Part shown: positions 21,757 through 33,420 of the stretch, in pieces
Position numbering within the stretch: the first letter of the stretch is position 1
Layout: each line of letters starts with the position of its first letter
Source of the DNA: Carposina sasakii
Lineage: Eukaryota > Arthropoda > Insecta > Lepidoptera > Carposinidae
Assembly: GCA_014607495.2 (NCBI GenBank)
Contig: CP053167.1
Coordinates: forward strand, 4,030,001-4,094,000
Direction of reading: 5' to 3'
DNA length: 64,000 nt
Made by a program: the position numbers and the translations under genes
Notes under the pieces: model-generated
What the model was told of the DNA's origin: nothing
Databases searched by the model: none
The model's input: the letters and a program-made list of their open reading frames with translations, nothing else

Positions 21757-22740
21757 TATAAGAATAAACGTCATATTATTATCATACATACATGTAGGTA
21801 CACAAGGCTTTGTCTCCTAAATAGGGGTAACTAGAACTGAAGAATCATAATCAAAATCTGTACTAAAAAAATCTAATTTCTGTTTCTATTTTATCACGGT
21901 CATAAACGTTTTTACAATACAGTTTACAATATTTTTACCAGATTACATAATTAACTGATTAAAAATAGGTTTTACTTAAGATTTAGGTTTATTAAAGCTG
22001 ACAACCCTGCTAAACTTTTGATATAGATTAACGCTGATCATCATAGCACAGGTGACATTGAAGTAAAATAACAGTAGTTTAGCCTAAATACCGGTGATCG
22101 GTTTCGGTCTAATTCTGTTCGGTTATCAATTTAAGATGAGCCGAGAGATACCGTGAAACTGCACTAAAACCGCTACGCGAAAATTGTGCTTAATTTTGGA
22201 AAATTAGGGCCTACCTACCTATAACGGGATGGCTAGGTAAGGCATTGTTATTTTTGTCTAATGACATTCTTTTTATTATCTACTAGGGATCAGCCCTAAC
22301 TCCCTAACTCCGTGTAAAGCCTTAGACGGGTGTTGTTTTTGGACTTGTTCAGGATTTTTTTTTTTAATTTGGAACCATCCTCTTACTTATATTCTAAAAA
22401 AAGAATTAGCGAAATCGGTTCAGCTGTTAGTGATGAGTAATTGCACTAGTAAAACAATCTTGAGCCATATTGATAATGAGCAAGTAGTTTGACTTTGTCA
22501 CTACAAGGAGGTTTCTATGTAAATGGGCAGGGCTACAGTGTTCAATGCTCCCCTCGTCCCATACTTCACCCCCGCTCCGCGGCACACTATTTTTGTATAA
22601 AAATATACTTAGCCGCTACTCCTCTTTTATTTCTTCTCCATGTTCCACACTAAGATCCCTAGGGTCTTGGTATTGTCGGTAACAATGATACAGGATAACA
22701 GAATAAGTAGAGAAACATCAATAACTCGGAAACAAATATC
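21757..22740. other. Unassigned stretch
   Basis: 21795-21850 is a decayed minus-strand R6 piece (ggctttgtctcctaaatagg, ctagaactga). The rest is AT-rich without recognisable features. Confidence 0.4.
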
Positions 22741-22744
22741 AATA

Positions 22745-22840
22745 TTGATCATATTAATGTTTGCACCTACCGGGATTCGAACCCAGTACCTATGGCATCG
22801 CAAGCAGGGTCACCAACTACACCAATCGGCCGTCAACATA
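22745..22840 (-). repeat. tRNA-like SINE head, different type (SINE3)
   Basis: The minus strand reads gccgattggtgtagttggtg, then 'ccctgcttgcgatgccatag', then gggttcgaatcccggtaggt, i.e. a tRNA-like A box and a perfect B box. The tRNA fold is not intact around the anticodon and it is followed by unrelated AT-rich sequence, so a SINE is more likely than a working tRNA gene. Confidence 0.65.
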
Positions 22841-23818
22841 ATTAAAAAACCTTTAACGGTAAAGGTAAGGTAGATAGGGTTATAGTTTAACCCATACCAA
22901 TTTGTAGGTATATCTCCCAAACGGATTGTGAATCTTAAAACGTAATGTTAACAAGTCGGCAATACATTTATAAAGTAACAAGAATAAAAATTACTTAGAA
23001 AGAAAAAAGTTGTCGCCCATGGCAATGACGTTCTAGTCTTTATTGCAGCCCCTACTATGGAACTCACGTGAAAAATTACTCGTTACTTACTTACTCATAT
23101 ATTGTAACTTATTAGGTGAGATAAACTCTTTTATCCCATTTAAAAAACCTACTTTGGGTAATTGTCATACAGGGTTTTTATTAAATGGGATTTGCAGGTT
23201 CTTTTATTTGTAAATACTAAATACCTTTACCACGTGTGACTTAATAGGCTCACTCACTGGTGAAAAGTGGAGAATAATGGGCGTGACTAATATGTATGTA
23301 TTTATGTAATTTTAGTCAATAGTTATTTTAAATTTAATTTATCATTCTAAGATTTTATATGTATAAGTAGATAAGAGATTAGCCAGAATAATAAAGCCTG
23401 AAAGATGTTTATTGAATTGATCAGGTTTGCAATTTAAATATATGCTTAGTAAATTAACAATTTGTCTCTTAGCAATTACAGTTGCCAACAACTCAAGAAT
23501 TTTCATACTATATTGAAAAATAAAAACATGATTTTGACACTTTAATTTCGTATAAAATATGTTTTTACATTGGTATATAATTATAGCTATTCGTTTAAAA
23601 TACCACTTTTGCTACAACCAGTATAGTAATATCAAATCGAGGCTTATAAAATCGAGATCTAGTTATTATAGTAGTGGTAACAAGACTGATCGCCTGCGCA
23701 CGGAGACAGCAGACGTACGTGATCGTATTATTGATCGTGACAGACAGACAATCTGTGTAACTTACTGGCTTTATTATTTGACATTACTTAGTAAACCAAC
23801 AGAATTATCTTTCCTGCG
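22841..23818. other. Unassigned stretch
   Basis: AT-rich; an 87-codon frame (23559-23822) has no recognisable domain. Confidence 0.4.
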
Positions 23819-23819
23819 C

Positions 23820-24022
23820 TGATGCGGGGCTTCACTAGAATACATCAGCTGCATCTCCTTCCGTGCATGTCGTAGAACATAAGGAATTTAGGGACGTTCC
23901 CTCAGACGCTAAGGTCCCTCAGAAGCAACTTGTCACTGATCTTAAACATCTGACCCCGCTATGCTGAACGTGGCTGCAGGCTATCCTTCGCGATCCTGTT
24001 GTTCTGACTACCCCATTTCGGG
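23820..24022 (+). repeat. R6 repeat, nearly full length
   Basis: gctgatgcggggcttcacta to tactaccccatttcgggaac; colinear with 10568-10790 and 62328-62535. Confidence 0.85.
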
Positions 24023-24066
24023 AACACTGTGCATATTACATATACATGTAATGTATGTAAGAAATA

Positions 24067-24295
24067 TCGTACTAATATTATAAACGCGAAAGTTTGTATA
24101 TGGATGGATGGATGTTTGTTACTCTTTCACGTAAAAACGGCTGGAGCGAATTCAATAAAATTTGGTATGGAGTTAGCTGACACCCTGGGTTAACACACGC
24201 TACTTTTTATACCGGGAAAATATTTTCATCCCGGATAATTTCGACGTTTAGTTTTTTCTGCAGTCCACGCGGACGGAGTCGCGGGCGTCCACTAG
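24067..24295 (+). mobile_element. Short Helitron-like element, variant B
   Basis: Starts TCGTACTAATATTATAAACG (A before it), ends ...agtcgcgggcgtccaCTAG (T after it). The interior has 'gtttgttactctttcacgta', 'ggtatggagttagctgacac' and 'atcccggataatttcgacg'. At 229 bp it is non-autonomous. Confidence 0.85.
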
Positions 24296-25118
24296 TACAT
24301 ATAAAAAATGTGGTTTACATACAAGATCGCTCACTGCATGAAAACAAATGCATCATCCGACTACTCGTACACTATTCAACGTAAGTTTAAAGTTTGAATG
24401 TAGTTAACTAAACTTGAATCACCCGTTAGCTAGTATCGGCTTCTTTTTATTATCTCCGTAAAAGACTAGGGCTTATTATAGCCGGCCCGTTCCATGGGAA
24501 ATAGATATTGGGTCCCTATTCAGGATCCTGATCGAGATACACTTCGAAATGTGTCGATCTTTCATTTAGATAACAAGAATAGTAGACTTAAAATTTATGA
24601 CACATTTATGACGTGATAAACTTAATTAAGCAGTACGTACGTACGTATTTTTTTATGAAATATCTTGTTGTTTTACCAAAATTAATTTGAGTCAACTACT
24701 ACTAGATCTAATTACTGGTACTACTACCAATCAGTCCATAAAGTAGTTAGTTCAAAATAGGCGATGCAGGATCATTTCATTTTTAGACACACACGAAAAA
24801 TACATACGCGTTTGCCAGAGAGACGTGATATTTTTTTAGGAATCTCCTTAAGTGAAACACTAGTAGTTATTACTAATTAGTAAGTAGTACTTAATCGTGT
24901 TTTTGATTGAATGGTCGATTGCAGAATTATATTCAAATTATCCCAATATCAATAAATATGGTGAAGTCCAGAATATCTCCCAACCCCGTTAGTTCATGAT
25001 TACTGACCTTGGACGTTGGCGACAAAAAGATTTGATCATTTAAAGTACAATATCATAATTTGTTACGTTTACGTCCTTCTTAAAATGAGTTATTTATATA
25101 GCAGTGGTTATATTCTTC
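24296..25118. other. Unassigned stretch
   Basis: Contains a short (acgt)n tract at 24638-24652. No gene, RNA or clear repeat. Confidence 0.45.
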
Positions 25119-25119
25119 A

Positions 25120-25362
25120 CTAGTGGACGCCCGCGACTCCGTCTGCGTGAACTACAGAAGAAACAAAATGTCGAAATTATCCGGGATATAAAGTAGCCTA
25201 TATGTTAAGTGGCACCTGTCACAATATATTCCTGAAAAACCAACAAACAGACTTTAATTCCAAAACTCATTCTTTTGGGTACTATTGCGTTGATAAAGGT
25301 CTTCTATAATATTTTTTCTCATATAATCTTCCATGTACAGACAGCGATCCGTAACATTTTTT
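25120..25362 (-). mobile_element. Helitron-like element, variant A, 5'-truncated
   Basis: The CTAG end is at 25120-25123 next to A (25119), with gtggacgcccgcgactccgt inward. It reads on the minus strand and lacks the TC start; homology stops near 'cagcgatccgtaacat'. Confidence 0.8.
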
Positions 25363-25524
25363 TTTTACAATTAGCTAGGCAAACATTTGACCGCCATCGT
25401 GCCTGATGTTAAGCAAGATGCGGCTTACATGTATAGTTAGATAAATTAATTATAGTTTGCTAAAAATTATAAAATAAAACAGGTACCCTTGAATAACATG
25501 GACATGGTTATTTAATTTAGCAGT

Positions 25525-25682
25525 TGTTGCGATCGACTAGCAACTTGTCACTGAAGGTTCCTGGCCCGCTAAGCTAAACGTGAGCTGTACGGTCTCCTTC
25601 TAGGACCTAGAAGGACTCCATGACCTAGAATCTAGGTCATGCAGTTCTGGCTGCATTATTGTGACGCAGCAGTTATTATACC
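25525..25682 (+). repeat. R6 repeat, diverged, with internal palindrome
   Basis: Contains 'gatcgactagcaacttgtca' and 'gctaagctaaacgtg', then a local amplification of 'ctaggacctagaagg' forming the palindrome atgacctagaatctaggtca (25619-25639). Confidence 0.65.
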
Positions 25683-25688
25683 TGTATA

Positions 25689-26245
25689 CAGAATGTTTTT
25701 TCGTTGCCAACCTTAACGAAGAGTACGTACTCTATACATCAAATAAAGTAAGTTTATGCCAATTAAAATGCTGGGAAAAGATGTAAATTTTTTTGATTCT
25801 TTTTTTTATAACTTGATCGGGCGAAATTTATAGTGTCCGATGTTTATGCTAGTTTTTCATAGACAGATATTAACTATTAACTTTCATTAAAAAATCTTCT
25901 ATGTGCATTTATGCAGAAAAACGCAGTCTATTTACTCAACTTTGGACCCTAATATTTTGGAAACATGACACTTCCCAGGTATGCTTCCATGGACAAAAAT
26001 TATCGTGATGATGAGGAGATTCTGTAGTTTTCGGCAACTTTGACGACCAAAAATCATAAAATTATTAATAAAGAAATGGAAAAAATTCCTCACCCGGGTG
26101 GGAATCGAACCCACGACCCCTGCATTCCGCGTGTCAGTGCTCTAACCACTAAGCCACCGGGTCAATTACTCGGATGACGAATTTTACCATCTCTTTTCTA
26201 AATTACATATTGGCAACGTTATTTTTTATCCCAAAAATCAGCCTG
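25689..26245 (+). mobile_element. M1 MITE containing a SINE insertion
   Basis: M1 from cagaatg to cagcctg, TA-flanked, interrupted at 26057-26230 by SINE2. All M1 blocks are present around the insertion. Confidence 0.88.
26057..26230 (-). mobile_element. Complete tRNA-derived SINE2 with target duplication
   Basis: Flanked by perfect copies of ccaaaaatca (26047-26056 and 26231-26240). On the minus strand the tRNA-like part reads ggtggcttagtggttagagc, then 'gtgggttcgattcccacccg', with a pairing acceptor-like end (acccgg/ccgggt). About 65 bp of non-tRNA sequence lies upstream of the tRNA part ('attcgtcatccgagtaat') and is also present in the copy at 51870-52040, so it belongs to the element. 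The 3' end is AT-rich (ttctttattaataatttta). Confidence 0.9.
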
Positions 26246-26630
26246 TATGTATGTGTGACTATTTAGACTGTTTTTGCGTCATTAATTTATAAAAAACGCT
26301 ATTAGCTATTAAAATAAAATGGTAGATGCGTCAGCGCATCGCATCCCCACCGTGTCGTCTCGTATTCACTTGAAATGTTTTACCCGTTTTATATGCGTCC
26401 ATACACGCCCATAAAATTAAAAAAACCTACGGTTGAAAATATTTTAATTTCTCAAGTTGTTAGCGCCACATAAAAATCATGACTTAGGTCAACGACCGTA
26501 ACAAAAAATAGCTTTGCACACTATTTTATAAGTACAACTCAAGTGTAGCGTAACCTTAATAGTTCTTATGCTGTGCCCATTGACCGTTTTCAATGACACG
26601 ATATTGTTAGATGTATTTTCATATCATACT
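26246..26630. other. Unassigned stretch
   Basis: No recognisable feature; one GC-richer spot near 26330-26365. Confidence 0.45.
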
Positions 26631-26854
26631 TCCTACAAATATTATAAACGCGAAAGTTTATAAGTTAGGATGGAAAGATGGATGTTTGTTACTCTTTCAC
26701 GCAAAAACGGCTGAAGCGATTTTAATAAAATTTGGTATGGAGTTAGCTGACACCCTGTATTAACACATAAGCTACTTTTTATTCCGGGAAAATATTTTGA
26801 TCCCGGATAATTTCGACATTTTGTTTTTTCTGCGAAGTCGCGCGCGTCCACTAG
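26631..26854 (+). mobile_element. Helitron-like element, variant B
   Basis: TCCTACAAATATTATAAACG start, 'gtatggagttagctgacacc' interior, CTAG-T end at 26851-26855. The 3' GC-rich hairpin part is shortened (gcgaagtcgcgcgcgtcca). Confidence 0.8.
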
Positions 26855-27092
26855 TATTTCTATAGGTATGTCGGCGACGACGATTTAACATCCTCGTAGT
26901 ATTCTGTGGGATTTGATCACAGGATGGGGAAGACAGAACTGCAGGATGGAGAAGGCGAGAAGTACTCGCCCTTTTTTAACGGGTCAGACGTAAAAGATCA
27001 TTAAAAAGTTACTCGTAATAGCCTGATAGAAGGCTCCTGAGTTCTATAGTCGACTGTTGCAACATACACAGGAGAAGATGCAGCTGCCCCCC

Positions 27093-27241
27093 TAGCATAA
27101 TCGATAACGCATCGTGGATATCGTATCGTATGATATCGTATCGTCTCTATACAAAATTCAACATGGCGGCTATATTTATCGTATTTTAACAGGCTAATTG
27201 TCAATAATTCGATTTATCATATCGTGCTTCGCAGGTCATGC
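27093..27241 (-). mobile_element. Short MITE ('tagcatgacc' ends)
   Basis: Inverted match of the element at 30506-30643: 'atggcggctatatttatcgt', 'cgatttatcatatcgtgctt' and end aggtcatgcta. A decayed (cgtat)n-like stretch lies at 27118-27145. Confidence 0.7.
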
Positions 27242-28548
27242 TACTTGTGGTGATGTAAGATTTCTAGAGAACCGCGTCAGCACAGTATAAAATAATCTAC
27301 TAAATAATAGCAATCCTGCTTTTACATTTGCAGTTTCTACTAGATGTTTCACTCAAAAACTATTTTTTTTCAAACTGACAACTGCCAGTCGAAACCCCTA
27401 GTTTCCCACCGCCACGGTGCTTGCGCACGTTGATTGGTACATTATGGCCCTCGACCGCAAGCCATAGGCCATCTGCCATCTGTTTTGTCCGTTACTGTTG
27501 AGCTTCTGGCTCTAAAAAGGGTCTACTCTTGGAAGTGAAATTTGTAAGTTTCTGTAAACAGTTAATAAATAAATATTGTTTTATTTGCGAGGAACATAGC
27601 ATGATGGGTAGGTGTGCTGTTTTTTGCATACCTACATATTTAGAACTTTTTGCATGTACCTAGTAAATGTAAGTAAAGTCAAAATTCCACGTTGATATTT
27701 TTCTGTCTAATATTAAAAATGATTATGTATTATTTTAAAGTTGAATTGAATTGAATTATAAGCTCGCTGTAATTACAAAACTGCGTCTGGATAGACACTG
27801 ATTAAAAAACACATTTCACTGGAAAATGGCTGATTGGATTTAGATGAAATTCAGCAGACGTTTTTTTTTTAAAGCATTTAGTTTTATTTGATGGGCTAGT
27901 ATCTAAACCATATTTTTAAGGGTCTTTACAGCAAGTTCAAGGTATTTCACAAGAATAAAAACATTGAACTCTGTCTCGGTCGAGAGCTCGACACAACAGC
28001 GCACCATTTTCCCGGGTCGCTCAAGTGAGAACTAATTTGAATAAAATTACACCATCTTTAGGGTTCTTTTCCATAGAATGCGGTTAAAAAATAGAAGTGT
28101 CAAATACTGGGTTCCGTTAGTTTTTTTGAATCGAGATAATACTACAACTTAACTATGAGATCTCCTCTCTAAGAACGAAAATGTCTTGTTAGTTGTAGGT
28201 ATTATGTACGCGATTCTGTTTATTCCAATTTCCTTTATTTATCTATGGATAGAAAATTAAATTCCGACTTGTACAGTTTAGGCATTGCAAAATTACAAAA
28301 ATAATCGTCCAGCATTAAAAAAAAATATTTTCAAAAAGCAATTAAAATTTCAACTATATCACGAACAAAACATAGGTAATATCAAAGTCATATCTAAGAA
28401 AAGCAAATTCTTATTTAGTAAGTGGCCATGGCCATCATTCACCCTGTTTACCTGTGATAAAGTTCATCTAAGCTTGGTCTTTGGCTTGTGTTGTGTAAAA
28501 TTGGCAGTAGCATAGATTATTCCTCTAAGGTAGATATCGAGAACGTTG
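27242..28548. other. Unassigned stretch with a GC-richer patch
   Basis: 27385-27540 is GC-richer (ccaccgccacggtgcttgcg, then 'ccgcaagccataggccatct') and looks unique, but no frame stays open long enough to call an exon. The remainder is AT-rich. Confidence 0.4.
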
Positions 28549-28550
28549 AA

Positions 28551-28680
28551 TGCGTTTCACCAAATAGTTCATTTTAATGATGGCACTAGTTACTATGTGT
28601 ATGACCACATTATCGGCATTACTGTATACAAAAAAATGTAAGTTCCGAAATCAGGCACAGGAGTTATTCTATGAAACGGA
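28551..28680. mobile_element. Short MITE ('gcgtttcacc' family)
   Basis: Imperfect inverted ends: tgcgtttcaccaaatagttc left, tccgtttcatagaataactc on the minus strand at right. A ~130-bp non-coding element; sister copy at 38999-39127. Confidence 0.75.
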
Positions 28681-28706
28681 CTCTAGTCATATAGCTTATT
28701 CCTCTA

Positions 28707-28839
28707 CATGATGTTTTTTGGTCATCAACGTTCCCGAATACTACGGAATCTACTTATCATGACGATCATTTTTCTCCATGGAAGCATACCTGGGAAGAAT
28801 TTTTCCTTCGTTAAGGGTGGCCACGAAAAAATACCCTGT
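28707..28839 (-). mobile_element. M1 MITE, large internal deletion
   Basis: Keeps only the two ends of M1 (ttggtcatcaacgttcccga to gaagcatacctgggaag, then ccttcgttaagggtggccac and accctg with TA). Confidence 0.85.
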
Positions 28840-29779
28840 ATAGTAGATATATCGAGAAGGTAGTTTTATAGGACTTTAAGGCTACTTGTAAAGTTTTAAG
28901 ATAACATTTAGTGGGTCGAATCCCCTACTATTGACCTTATTTGAGCCAAGTTTCTACAATACAATAAAATATTTTTATTTTAGTTATTTTTATTTATTTC
29001 GGAAAACAAACAGTGTACAAACTAAATCTATTCTAAATATAATAACTATATTCCGTTCATTAACTTAGTAAATTTAAATTATGTTCTGCAGTAGTATCTT
29101 CTATTTTTAAAAACTATTACTGTTATTATAAAAACACTTCACTCCAAATTTACAGACATTTTTAAATTGAACAATGTCGAAATAACACTAGACGTTACCT
29201 AGCTTAAACAATGTTTAGAGGCTTTTTTAATACGGTCATATTTTACAGCTTTTAAATAAATAAATTACTACAAGTGACTGTCTATGTGCCATTAAGTAAA
29301 TTAAGAAAGGAACTGTAGTAAACCTATTTATCACCTTTCCTAATTTAAAATTCACCTAACACTCGAAATTACCCCAAATCGAGTGTCCATAGTACTCCAA
29401 AGCTAAGTCCGCTGAATATTCATGTACAAGTAGAATGGACCATTGTGTTCTCTATGACGAATGGAGGCCTTATTCCCATGTCTGTCTGTCCGTGCTATGG
29501 GGTAATTTGTCCATTCTGTCATTTGTACGGAACCCCAATCTGTGACAAGGTCGGGTTCTTTATTGGCTTTTAATTAAGTTAGATTTTTTAGGTTTATCGT
29601 TTAAAAATATTTGAAAAGTTCCTTTTTTTTTTTTTTTCAAGACTATGCTAAGCTAATGGATATCGTCAATAATAATTTGTTTGCGTATCTTCATACCATG
29701 GATTTGGAAACTCCATTTCTATGCTTCATACCTTCACATTTCTATTAGTTTAGCCTCAGTCATTCATTTTGTACTAAGA
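28840..29779. other. Unassigned AT-rich stretch
   Basis: A 15-T run near 29622; otherwise no recognisable feature. Confidence 0.45.
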
Positions 29780-29862
29780 CTAGCGGACGCCCGAGACTTA
29801 CAAACTTTAGAATTCTCGCTTTTCCCGTTCCCGTGGAAATTTAGGATTCTGCTTTCTTATTC
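29780..29862 (-). repeat. Helitron end fragment
   Basis: CTAG at 29780-29783 after A, then cggacgcccgagac and one piece of the 127-bp-type unit (ttcccgttcccgtgg). Confidence 0.6.
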
Positions 29863-30010
29863 AATACACCGTCCATCAGTTTAAGTTTACTCACACAACA
29901 ACATCTAATGTAAGTAATCGAATATTTGTTATGCTTACCTGAAACAAACAAAAAGTACAATTTATTAAAATAAAATTACATGCAATAATAACAAGTACAT
30001 ACAAATTATA

Positions 30011-30344
30011 TCTATACATATAATAAAAATGTAACGGGTCGCAGTCTGTACATGGAAGATATATGAGAAAAAATATTATATACTTTTATCAAACGCAATA
30101 GTACCCAAAACAATGATTTTTGAAATTTTTGTATGTTTGTCGGTTTGTCGGTTTGTCTGTTTGTTGGTTTGTCTGTGCCTTTGTGTACGCTAATCTCAGA
30201 AACGGCTGAACCGATTTCGATGCAGTTTTCACGAATATATTGTGACAGGTCCCACTTAACATATAGGCTACTTTTTATCCCGGATAATTTCGACATTTTG
30301 TTTTTTCTGTAGTCCACGCGGACGGAGTCGCGGGCTTTCACTAG
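30011..30344 (+). mobile_element. Short Helitron-like element, variant A, intact ends
   Basis: Starts TCTATACATATAATAAAAAT after A (30010) and ends ...cacgcggacggagtcgcggg...CTAG before T (30345). It contains the gttt/gtcgg tract at 30130-30175, 'gaaacggctgaaccgatttc' and 'atcccggataatttcgacat'. Best-preserved copy of this variant in the window, with 50325-50628 and 57813-58155 in reverse. Confidence 0.9.
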
Positions 30345-30505
30345 TGCATAATAACAACATAGGTATAGGTACTATATTAAAGTGGAAAATGTTTCCGTTG
30401 AATGTACTTAGATATTGATCATCAGGTAAAAATTCTAATTTAATTTCTAATTGAATTATACTTTTTCGGGATATTTTCATAATATAAGTTTCAGACCAGA
30501 TCCAG

Positions 30506-30643
30506 TAGCATGACCTGCGAAACACTATATGATAAATCGATTTATCGACATTTAGCCTGTCGAAATGCGATAAATATAGCCGCCATGTTATGTATAGAGA
30601 CAATACGATATGATACGATATCCACGATGCGTGGTCATGCTAG
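30506..30643 (+). mobile_element. Short MITE ('tagcatgacc' ends)
   Basis: tagcatgacctgcgaa at the left and tggtcatgcta at the right; interior 'ataaatatagccgccatgtt' and 'acgatatgatacgatatcca'. Sister of 27093-27241 (inverted). Confidence 0.75.
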
Positions 30644-31094
30644 TTAGCTATAACTTTGATATAATGTAGCCACGATTCTTCATTCACATGAATATCCCTT
30701 ATTTTAGGTCACCTCCTATTAACAAAAAGACAATAAAGTACAACTTTCTCGAACTTTCGCGGTGATTCCTATAATTTACCGACATGTCCTTAGGACACAA
30801 CGGGCCTCGGACAATTAAAGACCTTCAGGGCTTAAAGCACTCGAGTATTGTGAAAGGTAGGTTTTGTATTGTAGAGTAGAATTGTACCATGATCTTGGCA
30901 TTCAATATGGGGCTCTGTGAACCTACATACGAGTCCATTGCAATGGGAAATGAATTGGGAAGTGAAAATGCTAATACATTTGCCATTGGACTCATTACCG
31001 AGTAGAATTTTTGCGGTGCAAAAGCGGCGGTAGGCCTCACCACATGAGACTTAGTGGCTAATTGGTAAAAAGTGAGTGTGTATTTTGTGTAGTT

Positions 31095-31222
31095 CTGTGG
31101 GGTAAGCACGAACCTTTTTACGCGGCGTAACGCTAGCGACTCGCTAGCAAAATCTATGTGATTTGACAGTTGGACGGATAGCGTTACGGACTATCGAGAG
31201 GTTCGTGCTCACCCCTCTGTTC
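31095..31222. mobile_element. Short MITE ('ggggtaagcacgaacct' ends)
   Basis: Ends ggggtaagcacgaacct and, complemented, ggggtgagcacgaacct. A second inverted pair is inside (gcgtaacgctagcgac). tctgt lies directly outside both ends, a possible 5-bp target duplication. Sister copy at 59479-59603. Confidence 0.8.
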
Positions 31223-32698
31223 AATCTCGATAACGATTGACTATCTATATATGTATTAAGGTACACGTCCAATGATCTAATCCGGAGCCTCATTGAGAAC
31301 TAACTTACTTATAGGTAGTTAGTTAGTACTAGAACAACTCTTGTTTTATATGAAAGTCGGTTAATTAATTTTATTTCACAATAAAGCAGCAAATATCGAT
31401 ATACGCGCCATCTTCTATATGCTAGATACTATAGTGATGCCTCTACTAGTGTTGTATCACATTCATCGAAAGTGATACTTAATCTTAGTCGATGATTTTT
31501 TTAACCAACAGTAGGTGAGTACTGAGATAACGTTAAGTATGATGACAAGTTTCTAATGCAATCCTGCACAATACCTTTATTATACAAAGTATTTTATAAT
31601 TCCACTGTTTTTGAGATTACAAACGAAACAATACACACAACTAAGTAGGTATCTATGGTGAATGCACTATTAATTCACAATGCTACAATAGAATAAGCGT
31701 GACGTGATGAAATATTGTTGAAATAAATGTGTATGTTGATTATTTCTTTATAGACATTATGTTTATGTCGAATTCATATTGAATAAGACATCGTATTACA
31801 AAACCGCTAGACATTTTGTATAGTATGAGAAGAGATAATTATGGCTTCTAGCACTTTGTCTGTTAATTAAATTGGTTATGTTATGTTAAAACTGTTAAAA
31901 TTATAACGCACGAGCAAGCGAGCGAGCGAAGCGAGCATGTCGCGGTAGCAATTGGCAAAAAATAATACTTTATTTATTTATTAATATTTGGACTAACATC
32001 AGGACGACGGGTGGCTGTCGAATTTCGCTACATTATTTACTTTCAGGATTTCAGGATAGCTCGTCAAAAGAAACCTGCGGATTCAATGAAATCTATCATA
32101 TGCATCAATTTTTTATTCAAAGTAGCAAATATAAGCAATTATGTGTAACTTATGATCCAGCTATCACAGCGAAATTCGAGAGGCCACTAGTCATTCTGAC
32201 GTTGGCACATATCGCCGTGGAGAAAAGCGGAAGATGCGTGATTTTCGCCCCGTTTTTTGCTCCCATTTTGTCATTGATGACTCCTTCTGGCGACCCGTTA
32301 TTCTGAAACTAGAGGATTATTTTAAAATCTATGTTCACACTTTTTTTCACCACCACACAATTCGTCATTGATACGACACGCTGGTAGTACGAACGAAGGT
32401 GTAATTTTCAAAAATTAACAATTCGTTCCTTTTAGAAACGGTAAGAGTTCAACGTAACGTTTTAATTATACTACATTATTCGACACGCGATTTCGAAAAA
32501 ATTTGTTGCTACGGAATTAAAGAACATTATGTAGTTTTTATTGCAATTGTTTTTAACTGCAAAATTAAGTACAGAGGCGAAAGATGTATGTCTTCTTCAA
32601 CCTTCTCTACTTTAGTTAGAATAGTATAGGGAGCTCCTCCTTCTCTCAGAGCTAGCTAAATTAAAGAGGTACCTTAGAGTACCTTAGGTACCTACTCT
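31223..32698. other. Unassigned stretch
   Basis: 31908-31940 is a curious gcgagc-rich run (gagcaagcgagcgagcgaag). 32160-32300 is GC-richer, with a 68-codon frame (32100-32306) of no known family. Confidence 0.4.
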
Positions 32699-33420
32699 TT
32701 CTATATTGAGTACCTTATCCAATATTTTTCTTATTCTTATTATTCTTTATTGCACATACACAAAAAGAAATATGGCATACAACATAAAAGAAGAGATGCA
32801 TGTACAATGGCAAGCTTACCAGAGATCTCTTCCAGCAAGCCAAGCAAGTAAAGAGAAATTTGTTAACAACAGGGTAACATCTGCAATTAAACAAATTCTA
32901 AGAAAGTACATAACTACATTGAGAAAAAAAAGGAGAGAAACAAGTGACAACATATTCAAATAATGGACAGGTAGTGATTCTACAGCTTTTCCCTAAATGT
33001 GCCAACAGTGCGACAATCTCTAACCGTATGGGGTAATTCATTCCAGAGCTTAACCGCCTGAATCGAGAGAGAATACCCAAAAGCCCCAGAATTAAATCGG
33101 GGATTTGTAGCAGTGATGCCGCATTGGATCGGAGAGGCCGATCTCTTGAAAAGAGATATTTAAAGCGCAAACTGAGATATAACGGAGAAAGGCGATAATT
33201 TAAAATTTCAAAAGGAGTGTTAATAAATGAGTATTCCGGCGAAAACGAATCGGAAGCCATTTTAACTCTTTACGAAAGTGAGATACGTGATCAAATTTAC
33301 GTAGACCGTATATAAATCTGATACCTAAATTCTGTAGACGTTCGAGTTTATTTAGCAGCTCCTCATTGGCGTCGAGATAGCAAACATCATAAGAGGGAGA
33401 ATTTTTCGTTCCAAGACTAG
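32699..33420 (-). pseudogene. Jockey/CR1-like LINE, ORF2 C-terminus and 3' UTR
   Basis: Read on the minus strand this is the end of a non-LTR retrotransposon reverse transcriptase. L-x-R-L-Q-N-L-G-I-R-F-I-Y-G-L-R is followed by H-V-S-H-F-R-K-E-L-K-W-L-P-I-R (33400-33250). After a frameshift come L-N-Y-R-L-S-P and R-S-N-A-A-S-L-L-Q-I-P (33220-33110). After another shift come S-I-Q-A-V-K-L-W-N-E-L-P-H-T-V-R-D-C and T-F-R-E-K-L (33075-32990). These are the hallmark motifs downstream of the RT domain in jockey/CR1-type elements. The 3' UTR follows, with tgtgcaataaagaataat at the end (~32740). The RT catalytic part is missing. The two shifts make it dead. Confidence 0.85.

Noticed and set aside
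22745..22840. tRNA gene candidate on the minus strand
   Set aside because: A and B boxes are present but the anticodon region does not fold well; it fits a SINE head.
25619..25639. Short palindrome as an operator or binding site
   Set aside because: It is produced by local duplication of 'cctagaa' inside a diverged R6 copy.
26097..26165. tRNA gene candidate on the minus strand
   Set aside because: The tRNA-like part sits inside SINE2 with target duplications; the same sequence recurs at 51900 and 52200.
30268..30603. 111-codon minus-strand frame
   Set aside because: It starts within a Helitron and runs into a MITE; by-product of repeats.
32898..33260. 120-codon minus frame as a stand-alone gene
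   Set aside because: It is one frame of the frameshifted jockey/CR1-like LINE; the conserved motifs move between frames.
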